A stretch of 10,451 bases of DNA, from contig JAHEYE010000082.1 in the NCBI GenBank assembly GCA_023251695.1, positions 1-10,451 of the forward strand, given 5' to 3'. The notes beneath the pieces are model-generated. The model searched no databases and was not told the origin of the DNA. It saw only the letters and a program-made list of their open reading frames with translations. Source of the stretch: Sphingobacteriaceae bacterium. Lineage in GTDB: Bacteria > Bacteroidota > Bacteroidia > B-17B0 > Aurantibacillaceae. A program made the position numbers and the translations under genes. Below are positions 1 through 6,532 of this stretch, in pieces. Numbering within the stretch: the first letter of the stretch is position 1; each line of letters begins with the position of its first letter.

Positions 1-1
1 T

Positions 2-289
2 GTTTTCCGCTCATTTTTTGGAGCAGCCTTTGCTGATGTAGGAAACATTTGGCTTTTAAATAAAAATCCGACTAAGCCCAATGGCGATTTTGAAATAAAC
101 CGTTTTTATAAAGAATTTGCGATGGGCGCAGGTTTAGGCATTCGTTGGGATTTGAATTTTTTTGTATTACGATTAGATTTTGCGGCCCCAATTGCAGATC
201 CCTATTATCCCGAAGGAAACCGGTGGATGTTTGATAAAAAACCTTTAAAGCGTATAACAGGAAATTTCGGAATTGGTTATCCATTCTAA
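2..289 (+). CDS. C-terminal end of an Omp85-family (TamL/BamA-like) outer-membrane barrel protein, partial
   Basis: Reading frame 2 is open from the left edge to a TAA at 287-289 and gives 95 residues with no start in the window. The residues look like the last strands of an Omp85 (bacterial surface antigen) barrel: alternating aromatic and small residues, a GxGxGIRWDL-type strand near residue 45, an LRLDFAAPIADP segment near residues 57-68, and a final strand ending in Phe (…GNFGIGYPF). A terminal aromatic residue is the usual recognition signal for outer-membrane barrel insertion. The LRLD..xPxxDP-YPEG pattern is typical of the Bacteroidota TamL/BamA group, which inserts or helps assemble outer-membrane proteins. 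TamL and BamA cannot be told apart from the tail alone. The glycosyltransferase gene starts 20 bases downstream, so the two are probably co-transcribed. Confidence 0.8.
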   Translation, partial: VFRSFFGAAFADVGNIWLLNKNPTKPNGDFEINRFYKEFAMGAGLGIRWDLNFFVLRLDFAAPIADPYYPEGNRWMFDKKPLKRITGNFGIGYPF

Positions 290-309
290 GAATATTATAT
301 TTAGCTTCA

Positions 310-1182
310 ATGAAAGTAACAGGCTTCACAATAATAAGAAATGCGATTAAGTACGATTATCCCGTTGTGGAAGCAATCACTTCCGTGCTTCCTGTTTGTG
401 ATGAATTTTTAGTGAGTGTAGGAAATTCGGAAGACGGAACCCTTGATTTAATCAAAAGCATAAACTCTCCCAAAATAAAAATAATGGAAAGTATTTGGGA
501 CGACAGCTTACGCGAAGGCGGGAAATTATTATCTATTGAAACCAACAAAGCCTTTGATACTATTGATAAAACTACCGATTGGTGTTTTTATATTCAGAGT
601 GATGAAGTGATTCATGAAAAATATTTAGATACCATCCGAAAAGGAATGGAGCAATATAAAGATGATAAATATGTTGAGGGTTTATTATTTAACTACACCC
701 ATTTTTACGGGAGTTATAATTACGTTGGTAATTCACGCAATTGGTACAGAAATGAAATCCGAATCATCAGAAACGATAAAAAAATACGCTCCTATAAAGA
801 CGCGCAGGGTTTCCGTAAAACTGACGACAGTAAACTAAATGTAAAAGCAATTGATGCCACAGTTTATCATTACGGCTGGGTAAAACCACCGAAAGCACAA
901 CAAGCCAAACAGGAAAATTTTCATAAGATGTGGCACGATGATGCCTGGATGAAAAAAAATATTGCTGCGGTTGATGCGTTTGATTACAGTAAGATTGATA
1001 GTCTGGCTGAATTTAAAGAAACGCACCCGAAAGTGATGCAAGACCGTGTTTCAAAACAAAACTGGGATTTTAAATTCGATGCTTCTAAAATAAATCTCTC
1101 CTTAAAAAATAAATTCCTTCTGCAAATTGAAAAACTCACCGGATGGCGCCCCGGTGAGTATAAAAATTATAGGTTGCTATAG
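310..1182 (+). CDS. Glycosyltransferase family 2-like protein
   Basis: This 290-residue protein is predicted to be a cytoplasmic sugar transferase. The N-terminus (VTGFTIIRNAIKYDYPVVEAITSVLPVCDEF, in part) is the first Rossmann-type strand and helix of GT2/GT-A enzymes. It is followed by the SVGNSEDGT segment at 36-44, which usually contacts the nucleotide sugar. A WCFYIQSDEVIHE stretch at 91-103 places S-D-E where GT-A enzymes carry the metal-binding DXD. A HYGWVKPP motif at 187-194 and an Asn/Trp/Arg-rich region at 141-154 match a Bacteroidota GT2 subgroup whose acceptor I do not know. No signal peptide or membrane segment is visible. The ATG at 310 is 20 bases after the barrel-protein stop, and no separate promoter was seen. 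Its 3' end contains a hairpin that probably terminates the convergent gene. Donor and acceptor sugars cannot be told. Confidence 0.82.
   Translation: MKVTGFTIIRNAIKYDYPVVEAITSVLPVCDEFLVSVGNSEDGTLDLIKSINSPKIKIMESIWDDSLREGGKLLSIETNKAFDTIDKTTDWCFYIQSDEVIHEKYLDTIRKGMEQYKDDKYVEGLLFNYTHFYGSYNYVGNSRNWYRNEIRIIRNDKKIRSYKDAQGFRKTDDSKLNVKAIDATVYHYGWVKPPKAQQAKQENFHKMWHDDAWMKKNIAAVDAFDYSKIDSLAEFKETHPKVMQDRVSKQNWDFKFDASKINLSLKNKFLLQIEKLTGWRPGEYKNYRLL
1130..1159 (-). terminator. Intrinsic terminator of the plug-domain gene, inside the glycosyltransferase coding end
   Basis: ACTCACCGG (1134-1142) and CCGGTGAGT (1151-1159) form a perfect 9-bp stem around an 8-base loop. Read on the minus strand, the stem is followed at once by a run of five T (complement of 1134-1130; the first T also pairs in the stem). 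On the plus strand it is followed by A-rich sequence. The polarity therefore suits termination of the minus-strand gene that stops at 1188, about 30 bases upstream. The whole hairpin lies within the last codons of the glycosyltransferase. Confidence 0.68.
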
Positions 1183-1187
1183 ACAAA

Positions 1188-2018
1188 TTACTTCTTCTCT
1201 TTATCCTTCGCTTTCTCCTGTTCAATTTCTTTTTTACGGTTTTCTTCGTCTTGCTTTTCGGACTTTTGCTTGTTTTTAAATTCCCGTTTTTCCTTATACC
1301 GTGTTTCCAACACATTTTTATGGCGCATCATACTGAAATAATCTTTTGTCGTTACAACTATAACGCCGCTGGTCAGATCACCATACATCGCCGGAACACC
1401 ACCATTAATCATACTTATGTTTTCAATCGAGGCATTCGGCAAACCGCTCATTTCTGTCACCCTAACGCCATCAATAATATATTCTGTAGCTCCTGTACGT
1501 GCACCATGAAAATGCCATTCACCCTGATTATCTTTTACTGCACCCGAATAAGAATTACTTATTGCTTCTAATGCACCCTCCGTGTGGTTTACAGAATTAT
1601 TCCAGTCTTCAGCATTCATACTTATAATATCTATCATGGTAGCATCCACCATCGGTTTTTCAAACTCGGTTTCTATTATTACCACGCTTAAGGTATTAAC
1701 CGTCATTTTCAGGTCGACATAAGTCGCTTCATTGGGATCAACCGGAACTTTTGTTTTACGAAGAGTGGTATGTTCAGAGCTGGTGACAATCACTTCATAT
1801 TCGCCCGCATTGAGTGGTTTATAAACATACTTTCCATCCGCATCAGTGGTGGTACCCCCGACTAAATAACCCCCTTGTGTTATTTTAACCACTGCACCTA
1901 TTACAGGGTTGAGTTCATCATCTTTAATTAAACCGCGGATTTCGCCGTAGCCTTGCGCTTTTGTGAATTGTACCAGGCCTATCAGCGCCAGTATCATTAA
2001 TGTTTTAATTGTCTTCAT
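1188..2018 (-). CDS. Secreted carboxypeptidase-regulatory-like / TonB-plug domain protein without a beta-barrel
   Basis: The 276-residue product has a signal peptide (residues 1-21, Lys-rich start, hydrophobic core, cleavage before Gln22). A carboxypeptidase-regulatory-like (CarboxypepD_reg) beta-sandwich follows at about 24-107, with the usual G.I.D....I.GA.V...G......TD.DG.Y pattern. A TonB-dependent receptor plug domain spans about 120-226 and shows HGARTGATEYIIDGVRV (171-187) and NISMINGGVPAMYGDLTSGVI (about 200-220). In TonB receptors these two domains precede a barrel of 500 or more residues. Here a highly charged Lys/Glu tail (231-276) ends the protein, and no barrel can follow because the glycosyltransferase lies convergent five bases away. 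It is therefore probably a soluble periplasmic or membrane-associated plug protein. It is divergent from the sigma-factor operon. It could be a degraded receptor, but the intact tail and short barrel-less relatives I recall in Bacteroidota argue for a real gene. Confidence 0.8.
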   Translation of the reverse strand: MKTIKTLMILALIGLVQFTKAQGYGEIRGLIKDDELNPVIGAVVKITQGGYLVGGTTTDADGKYVYKPLNAGEYEVIVTSSEHTTLRKTKVPVDPNEATYVDLKMTVNTLSVVIIETEFEKPMVDATMIDIISMNAEDWNNSVNHTEGALEAISNSYSGAVKDNQGEWHFHGARTGATEYIIDGVRVTEMSGLPNASIENISMINGGVPAMYGDLTSGVIVVTTKDYFSMMRHKNVLETRYKEKREFKNKQKSEKQDEENRKKEIEQEKAKDKEKK

Positions 2019-2051
2019 AATATTTGAATTTAAGTTTTACTTTAGTGTTTG

Positions 2052-2142
2052 ACTATAAGACGGGTTGAGACGTGAATTCCATAATTTTGGCAAAAAACTT
2101 AGTTTTATGGAATATTATATACTTTGCGTCTTAACTATAAGA
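2052..2142. promoter_or_regulatory. Divergent intergenic region with nested inverted repeats and a direct repeat
   Basis: The gap between the divergent plug and sigma-factor genes contains three repeat pairs. Inner arms are ATTCCATAA at 2076-2084 and TTATGGAAT at 2105-2113, a perfect 9-bp inverted repeat. Outer arms are TTGAGACG at 2065-2072 and CGTCTTAA at 2127-2134, pairing at 7 of 8 positions plus a G-T. The direct repeat ACTATAAGA occurs at 2052-2060 and 2134-2142, the second copy ending directly before the sigma-factor ATG at 2144. No good TAnnTTTG box was found for either gene. The repeats could be operators or promoter elements for the locus's own sigma factor; this is inference. Confidence 0.45.
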
Positions 2143-2143
2143 T

Positions 2144-2761
2144 ATGTGGCTCTTTAATAAAAAAGTAAATAAAACAGACGAGGAATTGATATCTGCCTTT
2201 AAACAAAGTGGCAATAAGAACCTACTGGCCGATTTATTTAAAAACCATGTGAACACCATTTACGGCACCTGTTTATTTTATTTACAGGACAAAGAAGAGG
2301 CCAAAGATGAGGTGATGAACATCTTTGAAAAACTGTTAAGTGAATTAAAAACGAATGAGATTAAGAATTTTAAAGGCTGGCTGAGTTTTGTGGTACGCAA
2401 TCATTGTATTTCCGTTATACGCAAAAAGAATACAGTTCTTAAAAACACAAAAGGCTATTACGATTATGAATATAAAGATGCCGTTTATGAAGAGGAATTA
2501 AAGATTGAAAGTGTTAATGATGAAAAAATGCTTCAACATTTGCAGGATTGCTTACCTAAACTTAAAGAAGCCCAACGCAAATGTATTGAGCTGTTTTATT
2601 TAAAGAACATGAGCTACCAGCAGATTTGTGAACTGACAACTTATGAGATTAATGAAGTTAAAAGTTACATACAAAACGGAAAAAGAAAACTCAAGTTACT
2701 GATTGAAGCCCTTCGGCAAGCTCAGGATGACAAATTGAAAAACACCCCCCACCATGAATGA
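2144..2761 (+). CDS. ECF-type RNA polymerase sigma factor (sigma-70 family)
   Basis: This 205-residue sigma factor directs RNA polymerase to a specific promoter set. Region 2 spans about residues 27-98 and shows the characteristic LFKNHVNTIYGTCLFYLQD, then DEVMNIFEKLL and FKGWLSFVVRNHCISVIRKK, covering the core-binding and -10-recognition helices. A charged linker (99-126) leads to region 4 at about 128-187. There, LPKLKEAQRKCIELFYLKNMSYQQICELT and EINEVKSYIQNGKRKLK form the helix-turn-helix that reads the -35-like element. Regions 1 and 3 are absent, as in ECF sigmas. Its stop overlaps the next gene by 8 bases (ATG of that gene at 2754), so the two are translationally coupled. The partner has one membrane segment and probably controls it. 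The C-terminus after about residue 188 is an unusual added tail that appears to come from a dispersed repeat. Confidence 0.9.
   Translation: MWLFNKKVNKTDEELISAFKQSGNKNLLADLFKNHVNTIYGTCLFYLQDKEEAKDEVMNIFEKLLSELKTNEIKNFKGWLSFVVRNHCISVIRKKNTVLKNTKGYYDYEYKDAVYEEELKIESVNDEKMLQHLQDCLPKLKEAQRKCIELFYLKNMSYQQICELTTYEINEVKSYIQNGKRKLKLLIEALRQAQDDKLKNTPHHE
2706..2736 (+). repeat. Putative dispersed Bacteroidota repeat unit captured in the sigma-factor 3' end
   Basis: The sequence CCTTCGGCAAGCTCAGGATG within this stretch, followed by ACAAATTG, closely resembles a short palindrome-derived unit (consensus near CTTCGACAAGCTCAGGATGAC) that I recall occurring in many copies in Bacteroidota genomes and adding tails such as LRQAQ-D-K to proteins. 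Here it encodes residues 189-196 of the sigma factor (A-L-R-Q-A-Q-D-D). Only one copy is present in this window, so the call rests on recognition and not on local repetition. Confidence 0.45.
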
Positions 2762-3782
2762 TTTAAAGTATAAAGATCTTCCTGAAACAGAGAAGAGAAA
2801 GCAGCAGAAGACGTTTCATGAGAATGAAATGAATTATTTTTCCTCGTTCGCATTTGAAGTTGATGCTATTAGCAAAGATGATATTTCGGAATTAAATAAC
2901 AGAATCGATAAAAAAGTTTCCGGAAATTCGTTTGGCTTTAACCTTAATACCTTGACGGCATTAGCCATCGGTGTTTTTATTGGCTGTAGTGCCCTTTTTG
3001 TATATTATGAAGATATTCAAACTCACGATGCCCATGCAGAAAACAATCCTTTAATTCCTCCTACCGAAAAAACAATTCCTCCGGCAGAAACAGAAAAAAC
3101 AAATGCAGAGACTGTTGCAACCGCGCAAAAGGAACATTTCCATTCCAGCGAATCAGCCGAACAATTGAATTTATCTTCGCCGATGGAAAACGCGGATATA
3201 AAAGATATAAATGCTATTGATGTAAAACCACAAACAGAAACAGCTCAAGAAGATATATTGAATTACATCCCAAATTCGTCTGTTATTTATATTTACGATC
3301 TGAAAGTTGCTAATTACAAGGGCTACTATTTTAAAAATTCAAGCGGTATTGATGTAAGGGATAACGGACTCTCGGCCCAATTCGCCAATAAAGAAGAAGC
3401 AAACAGTTTGAATAAAAAATTGGAAGACCGCGATTATTACGCACATGAAATAATTAAAGATGCCATGGAATTCTTTAATAAAAAACAATACGCGGCAAGT
3501 ATTGAATTGCTGGAATTATTGAAAGGTTACAATAAAGACGATGTGAATGCACAATTTTATTTGGGAATGAGTTATTACTACACCGGAAATTATACGAAAT
3601 CCTCTTTTTATCTGGAAAACACGAAAAACAACGGATTGAATATTTTTTTACAGGAAGCGGAATTCTATTCTGCACTTTGTCTGCAAAAATCAGGCAAGAC
3701 GAATGAAGCCGCTGAACTCTTCAAAAAAATTGCTGCAAAGAAATTGTTTTACGCTGAGAGAGCCACACAAGAATTAAACTGA
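2754..3782 (+). CDS. Single-pass membrane protein with C-terminal TPR repeats, probable partner of the sigma factor
   Basis: The 342-residue product has a soluble N-terminus (1-62) rich in charged residues. One transmembrane helix follows at about 65-85 (LNTLTALAIGVFIGCSALFVYY). A Pro/Thr/Glu-rich linker (about 95-165) leads to a small beta-type segment (SVIYIYDLKVANYKGYYF, 176-193). Three TPR-like helical pairs lie at about 230-263, 264-298 and 300-335, seen in repeats such as AMEFFNKKQYAASIELLE and AQFYLGMSYYYTGNYTKSSFYLE. The N-terminus is predicted to face the cytoplasm and the TPRs the periplasm. Its start overlaps the sigma-factor stop by 8 bases, and that arrangement with one membrane helix is typical of anti-sigma regulators. 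No recognised anti-sigma domain (ASD/RskA/FecR-like) is evident, so the role is inferred from context. Its stop lies tail-to-tail over the JmjC-type gene with 9 bases of overlap. Confidence 0.75.
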   Translation: MNDLKYKDLPETEKRKQQKTFHENEMNYFSSFAFEVDAISKDDISELNNRIDKKVSGNSFGFNLNTLTALAIGVFIGCSALFVYYEDIQTHDAHAENNPLIPPTEKTIPPAETEKTNAETVATAQKEHFHSSESAEQLNLSSPMENADIKDINAIDVKPQTETAQEDILNYIPNSSVIYIYDLKVANYKGYYFKNSSGIDVRDNGLSAQFANKEEANSLNKKLEDRDYYAHEIIKDAMEFFNKKQYAASIELLELLKGYNKDDVNAQFYLGMSYYYTGNYTKSSFYLENTKNNGLNIFLQEAEFYSALCLQKSGKTNEAAELFKKIAAKKLFYAERATQELN

Positions 3783-4871
3783 TGCCTTAGCGTCAGCCTT
3801 TGCTTTTTTCTTTGCTTCCTGCTCTTCCATTTTCTTTTTTGCTTCCTCCAAACGTTTTACCTCAGCTAAATGCAATTCGTTTATGTCTTTTTTATACAGA
3901 CTATAAGCTTTCCAGATCGGTGGCTTGGTAGCAAAGCAATCCAACAACATATATAAGCCTGAAATTTTGAAAGAATAGAAAGGCGATAACCAACGGTAAC
4001 CAACCCCAATAGAATCGGAAACATTTTTTACTGCATGCCAGTAAAATGGCGGGTTCCATAAAATATCGCCCGGCTTTAAATGCACCGAATAACCATCGAT
4101 GTATTTGAATAAAGCATATTGTCCGGTAAAATCAGGATTTTCATCAAAAGGATTAAATGGTCCGCTCTCTTTTTTAGCAGGCGCCGAACGGTACACATTA
4201 CGGATCGGATCCGGATCAAAAATGGCTGAATAATAGTGAGAATATAAAACCCATTTCTTTTCGCCGTAAGTCTGAACAAATAAATTCGATTGATTGGCAT
4301 TATGCAAAGCGGTATAAGAACCTTCGCCACCAATAAAAATCTGAAAGGCATCAAACCAAACCGGTTTTGTGCGGTGTGCTTTTAAGTATTTATAATCAAA
4401 ATCATTTAAATGTTCGGGGTGACGAACCAGCAATGGATAAAAGCGGTAATACTTACTTCCTCCTCCGCGAATGTTATCAATTACATTGGCAAGTGTCGTT
4501 AATTCGTAAGGATAATTGGAGTCACCCTGATCCACCAAAACTATTTCATCTTTACCATGGAGGTCTTTAAAGTATTCCAGCGACCAATTCTTAACGCAAT
4601 CCCAATCTTTTGCAGCACCATCTAAAACAACAGGAATACCTTTTTTTACATAGTGATTTTTAAATTCTTCAATGCTTAAATCCTTACGGCGTTCTACGGG
4701 CATAATTCTTCCTTCACCATGCTTCTTCATCGTTTCGGCAAGGCTGTTATAATATTTTGACCGGTCTTTAAATAATCTTTTTCTGCCGAAAAAATGATCA
4801 CAGAATTGATAAAGGCCATATTGAAAACGCTGACCAAAAGTTAAGTTGCGGATAAAATCTCTGTACTCCAT
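3774..4871 (-). CDS. JmjC/cupin_8-type Fe(II)/2-oxoglutarate oxygenase-like protein with HxA in place of HxD
   Basis: The 365-residue protein has the cupin_8 (FIH/JmjC-like) fold signature: IPVVLDGAAKDW at 79-90, TALHNANQSNLFVQTYGEKKWVLY at 187-210 and LKPGDILWNPPFYWHAVKNV at 265-284. Against human FIH, Thr187, His190, Asn196, Lys205 and His279 fall on T196, H199, N205, K214 (2-oxoglutarate) and H279 (iron). The position of the acidic iron ligand D201 is Ala192, codon GCC at 4296-4298. The family hydroxylates proteins or small molecules in the cytoplasm. Loss of the carboxylate suggests a halogenase-like metal site, a changed reaction or a non-catalytic fold. The C-terminus (about 335-365) is a Lys/Glu/Ala helix. 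No signal peptide is seen. It is the last gene of a four-gene operon, 23 bases after the HTTM-like gene. The substrate is unknown. Confidence 0.85.
   Translation of the reverse strand: MEYRDFIRNLTFGQRFQYGLYQFCDHFFGRKRLFKDRSKYYNSLAETMKKHGEGRIMPVERRKDLSIEEFKNHYVKKGIPVVLDGAAKDWDCVKNWSLEYFKDLHGKDEIVLVDQGDSNYPYELTTLANVIDNIRGGGSKYYRFYPLLVRHPEHLNDFDYKYLKAHRTKPVWFDAFQIFIGGEGSYTALHNANQSNLFVQTYGEKKWVLYSHYYSAIFDPDPIRNVYRSAPAKKESGPFNPFDENPDFTGQYALFKYIDGYSVHLKPGDILWNPPFYWHAVKNVSDSIGVGYRWLSPFYSFKISGLYMLLDCFATKPPIWKAYSLYKKDINELHLAEVKRLEEAKKKMEEQEAKKKAKADAKASV
3779..3812 (+). terminator. Intrinsic terminator across the overlapping ends of two convergent genes
   Basis: CTGATGC (3779-3785) pairs with GCGTCAG (3790-3796) in a 7-bp stem with one T-G pair and a 4-base loop. 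It is followed on the plus strand by a T-rich stretch to about 3811. The stem includes the TGA of the TPR gene (3780-3782) and the last codons of the minus-strand gene, which stops at 3774. On the minus strand only a short TTTAATT follows, so termination there may be weaker. Confidence 0.55.
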
Positions 4872-4894
4872 AAAATTAAAGGTACTAAAAAATA

Positions 4895-6532
4895 TTATTC
4901 AGGAATAGCTATTTCGTGAAGCGTCCCTTTTTCTAATTGAACACTTTTACCCATTGAGCTAAAACTTAAATGGTAAATCACCCTGAATTTGGTAACCGGC
5001 GCCTGATTTTGAAAAAGTTCCCCATCCGACGAACCAAACAGATGATAAGGTGCTCTTAAATTGGCCAGAAATGTTCCGGGGCCTAATAATTTATTCCGGT
5101 TCTTGAAATAAGTTTCAATAAATCCGTAATACTGTTTTGTTTTCAGGGAATCGTAAAATTTAATACCGAATTCCTTTCTCAAATCCCCTTGTGAAACAAT
5201 ACTGTCCCTTTTTAATTCTTTAAACAGTTTGTAATTATTGGTATAACCAAAGCCCGAAACTGGGATACAGGGCGAATTGACCAGAAAAAGAAAACGATCG
5301 TACTGAAACCATTGATGATAAGGGTTCATTTCATTTTTGGTGAGCTGATAGACTTTTCCATTCTTATCTTCAACTTCATAAGTGAAATACTGATTAGCGG
5401 GTGTATCAAACCAGCCGATCATTAAAGGGCGCAACCATACAAAAGCGAAAACAATTATTAAAACGGAGGTTCCGAAAAAAGTCTTGTATTTCATTTCTTC
5501 AACAACCAATTTGTTTTTTGCAATCAGGTAAATTAATATGGCGTCGATTGCCATCCATTTCCAAAACAACATGCTTCCACAACAAAAAATGCCCAGATGC
5601 ATGAAAAAAGATGCAGTTAGAATAACCAAGGACCATTTCTTACTTTTTAATATAAACAAAGCGGAAAGTTCGGTGAGTAATACAAGTATCTGTAGCGGAA
5701 TGTGCCAATCATTCAAAAAATTCCCAATGGAAGATATTGTATCCTGACTTGAATCCGCCATCCATCCGCGCAAATGAACATTTAAAAATAAGTCCGCCAG
5801 ATTATTTTGTGTTAACCATTCATAACCGTGGGGTGAAATAAAAACTTTAGCCAGTCCGCTATAAAAGTAGTTGGCACCAACCATGCACATGACCAGCCAG
5901 ACAAATGAAAATTTAAAGTCGCTGACAAAAGCTTTGATGTACCTGAACGCAACAAAGAGAATTAAAATATCGAATAGCAAACGCTTATCATACAATTCGA
6001 ATCCGGCTACGGGGTAATTAAATTGCGAGCGGTAAACAAAGGCGAAAGCGATATATAAAGGAGCAACTAAAGGAAACCTCAGCAAAGCAAAGGTGAGGAT
6101 GATTAACAGAATTCTGTCAAAATAAAAAGTGGAATCGAGATAATAATTATAGTTATAGGTTACCAGCTCCCAAGTGAGTAAAAATGCCGCGCTGAAGACC
6201 AATATACGCTCTGAATTCAGATAAAAAAATGGTTTAGATAAAAAAGATCTCCGCCAAAATACCAATGGGAAATACAAAATTAACAGGCCCAATAAAAAAA
6301 ATGGATTCAAAAGTGAAGAAATAAAAATGGAGAAAGAATGATAGGGAACGTGATTTAAAAGTCCGGGAGTGTTTTCACCGAACATAAGTTTATTAATCCG
6401 GCTGAAATTGATAAGAAAGCCATTGTAAAAGACAAACAATGATACAAGGCTCAGTATTAAAAAAAGAAATAGAACAAGAAAAATTTTCCCGTAATGGTTT
6501 TGGGATAATTTATTTAATTGAGTTTTAATCAA
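4895..6532 (-). CDS. HTTM / vitamin-K-carboxylase-like multi-pass membrane protein, TTG start
   Basis: The 545-residue protein has about ten hydrophobic helices (roughly 17-38, 67-93, 109-125, 139-168, 183-200, 208-227, 278-296, 300-318, 321-339 and 351-372), then a soluble C-terminal part of about 170 residues. The ANYFYSGLAKVFISPHGYEWL stretch at 220-240 in part matches the HTTM (horizontally transferred transmembrane) domain shared with vitamin-K-dependent gamma-carboxylase. Lys229 falls near the catalytic Lys218 of human GGCX, whose local sequence I recall as YFIAGVKK. LTELSALFIL and HLGIFCCGSMLFWKW at 287-326 also fit HTTM. The start is TTG (minus strand 6532-6530), sharing TTGA with the stop of the MFS gene. 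The next in-frame ATG is codon 50 and would remove the first membrane helix. The reaction, if any, is unknown. Confidence 0.68.
   Translation of the reverse strand: MIKTQLNKLSQNHYGKIFLVLFLFLILSLVSLFVFYNGFLINFSRINKLMFGENTPGLLNHVPYHSFSIFISSLLNPFFLLGLLILYFPLVFWRRSFLSKPFFYLNSERILVFSAAFLLTWELVTYNYNYYLDSTFYFDRILLIILTFALLRFPLVAPLYIAFAFVYRSQFNYPVAGFELYDKRLLFDILILFVAFRYIKAFVSDFKFSFVWLVMCMVGANYFYSGLAKVFISPHGYEWLTQNNLADLFLNVHLRGWMADSSQDTISSIGNFLNDWHIPLQILVLLTELSALFILKSKKWSLVILTASFFMHLGIFCCGSMLFWKWMAIDAILIYLIAKNKLVVEEMKYKTFFGTSVLIIVFAFVWLRPLMIGWFDTPANQYFTYEVEDKNGKVYQLTKNEMNPYHQWFQYDRFLFLVNSPCIPVSGFGYTNNYKLFKELKRDSIVSQGDLRKEFGIKFYDSLKTKQYYGFIETYFKNRNKLLGPGTFLANLRAPYHLFGSSDGELFQNQAPVTKFRVIYHLSFSSMGKSVQLEKGTLHEIAIPE

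Noticed and set aside
2119..2126. ATACTTTG as a -7 box for the sigma-factor gene
   Set aside because: It lacks the TA of TAnnTTTG in register, and no TTG stands at 17-23 bases upstream, so it is not a convincing standard promoter.
2745..2750. Run of six C near the sigma-factor stop as a possible phase-variable tract
   Set aside because: It is short, falls in the last codons, and a slip would alter only the final residues and the coupling to the next gene.
4076..4354. Second minus-strand frame inside the JmjC-type gene
   Set aside because: The JmjC frame shows the family motifs; the other frame has none.
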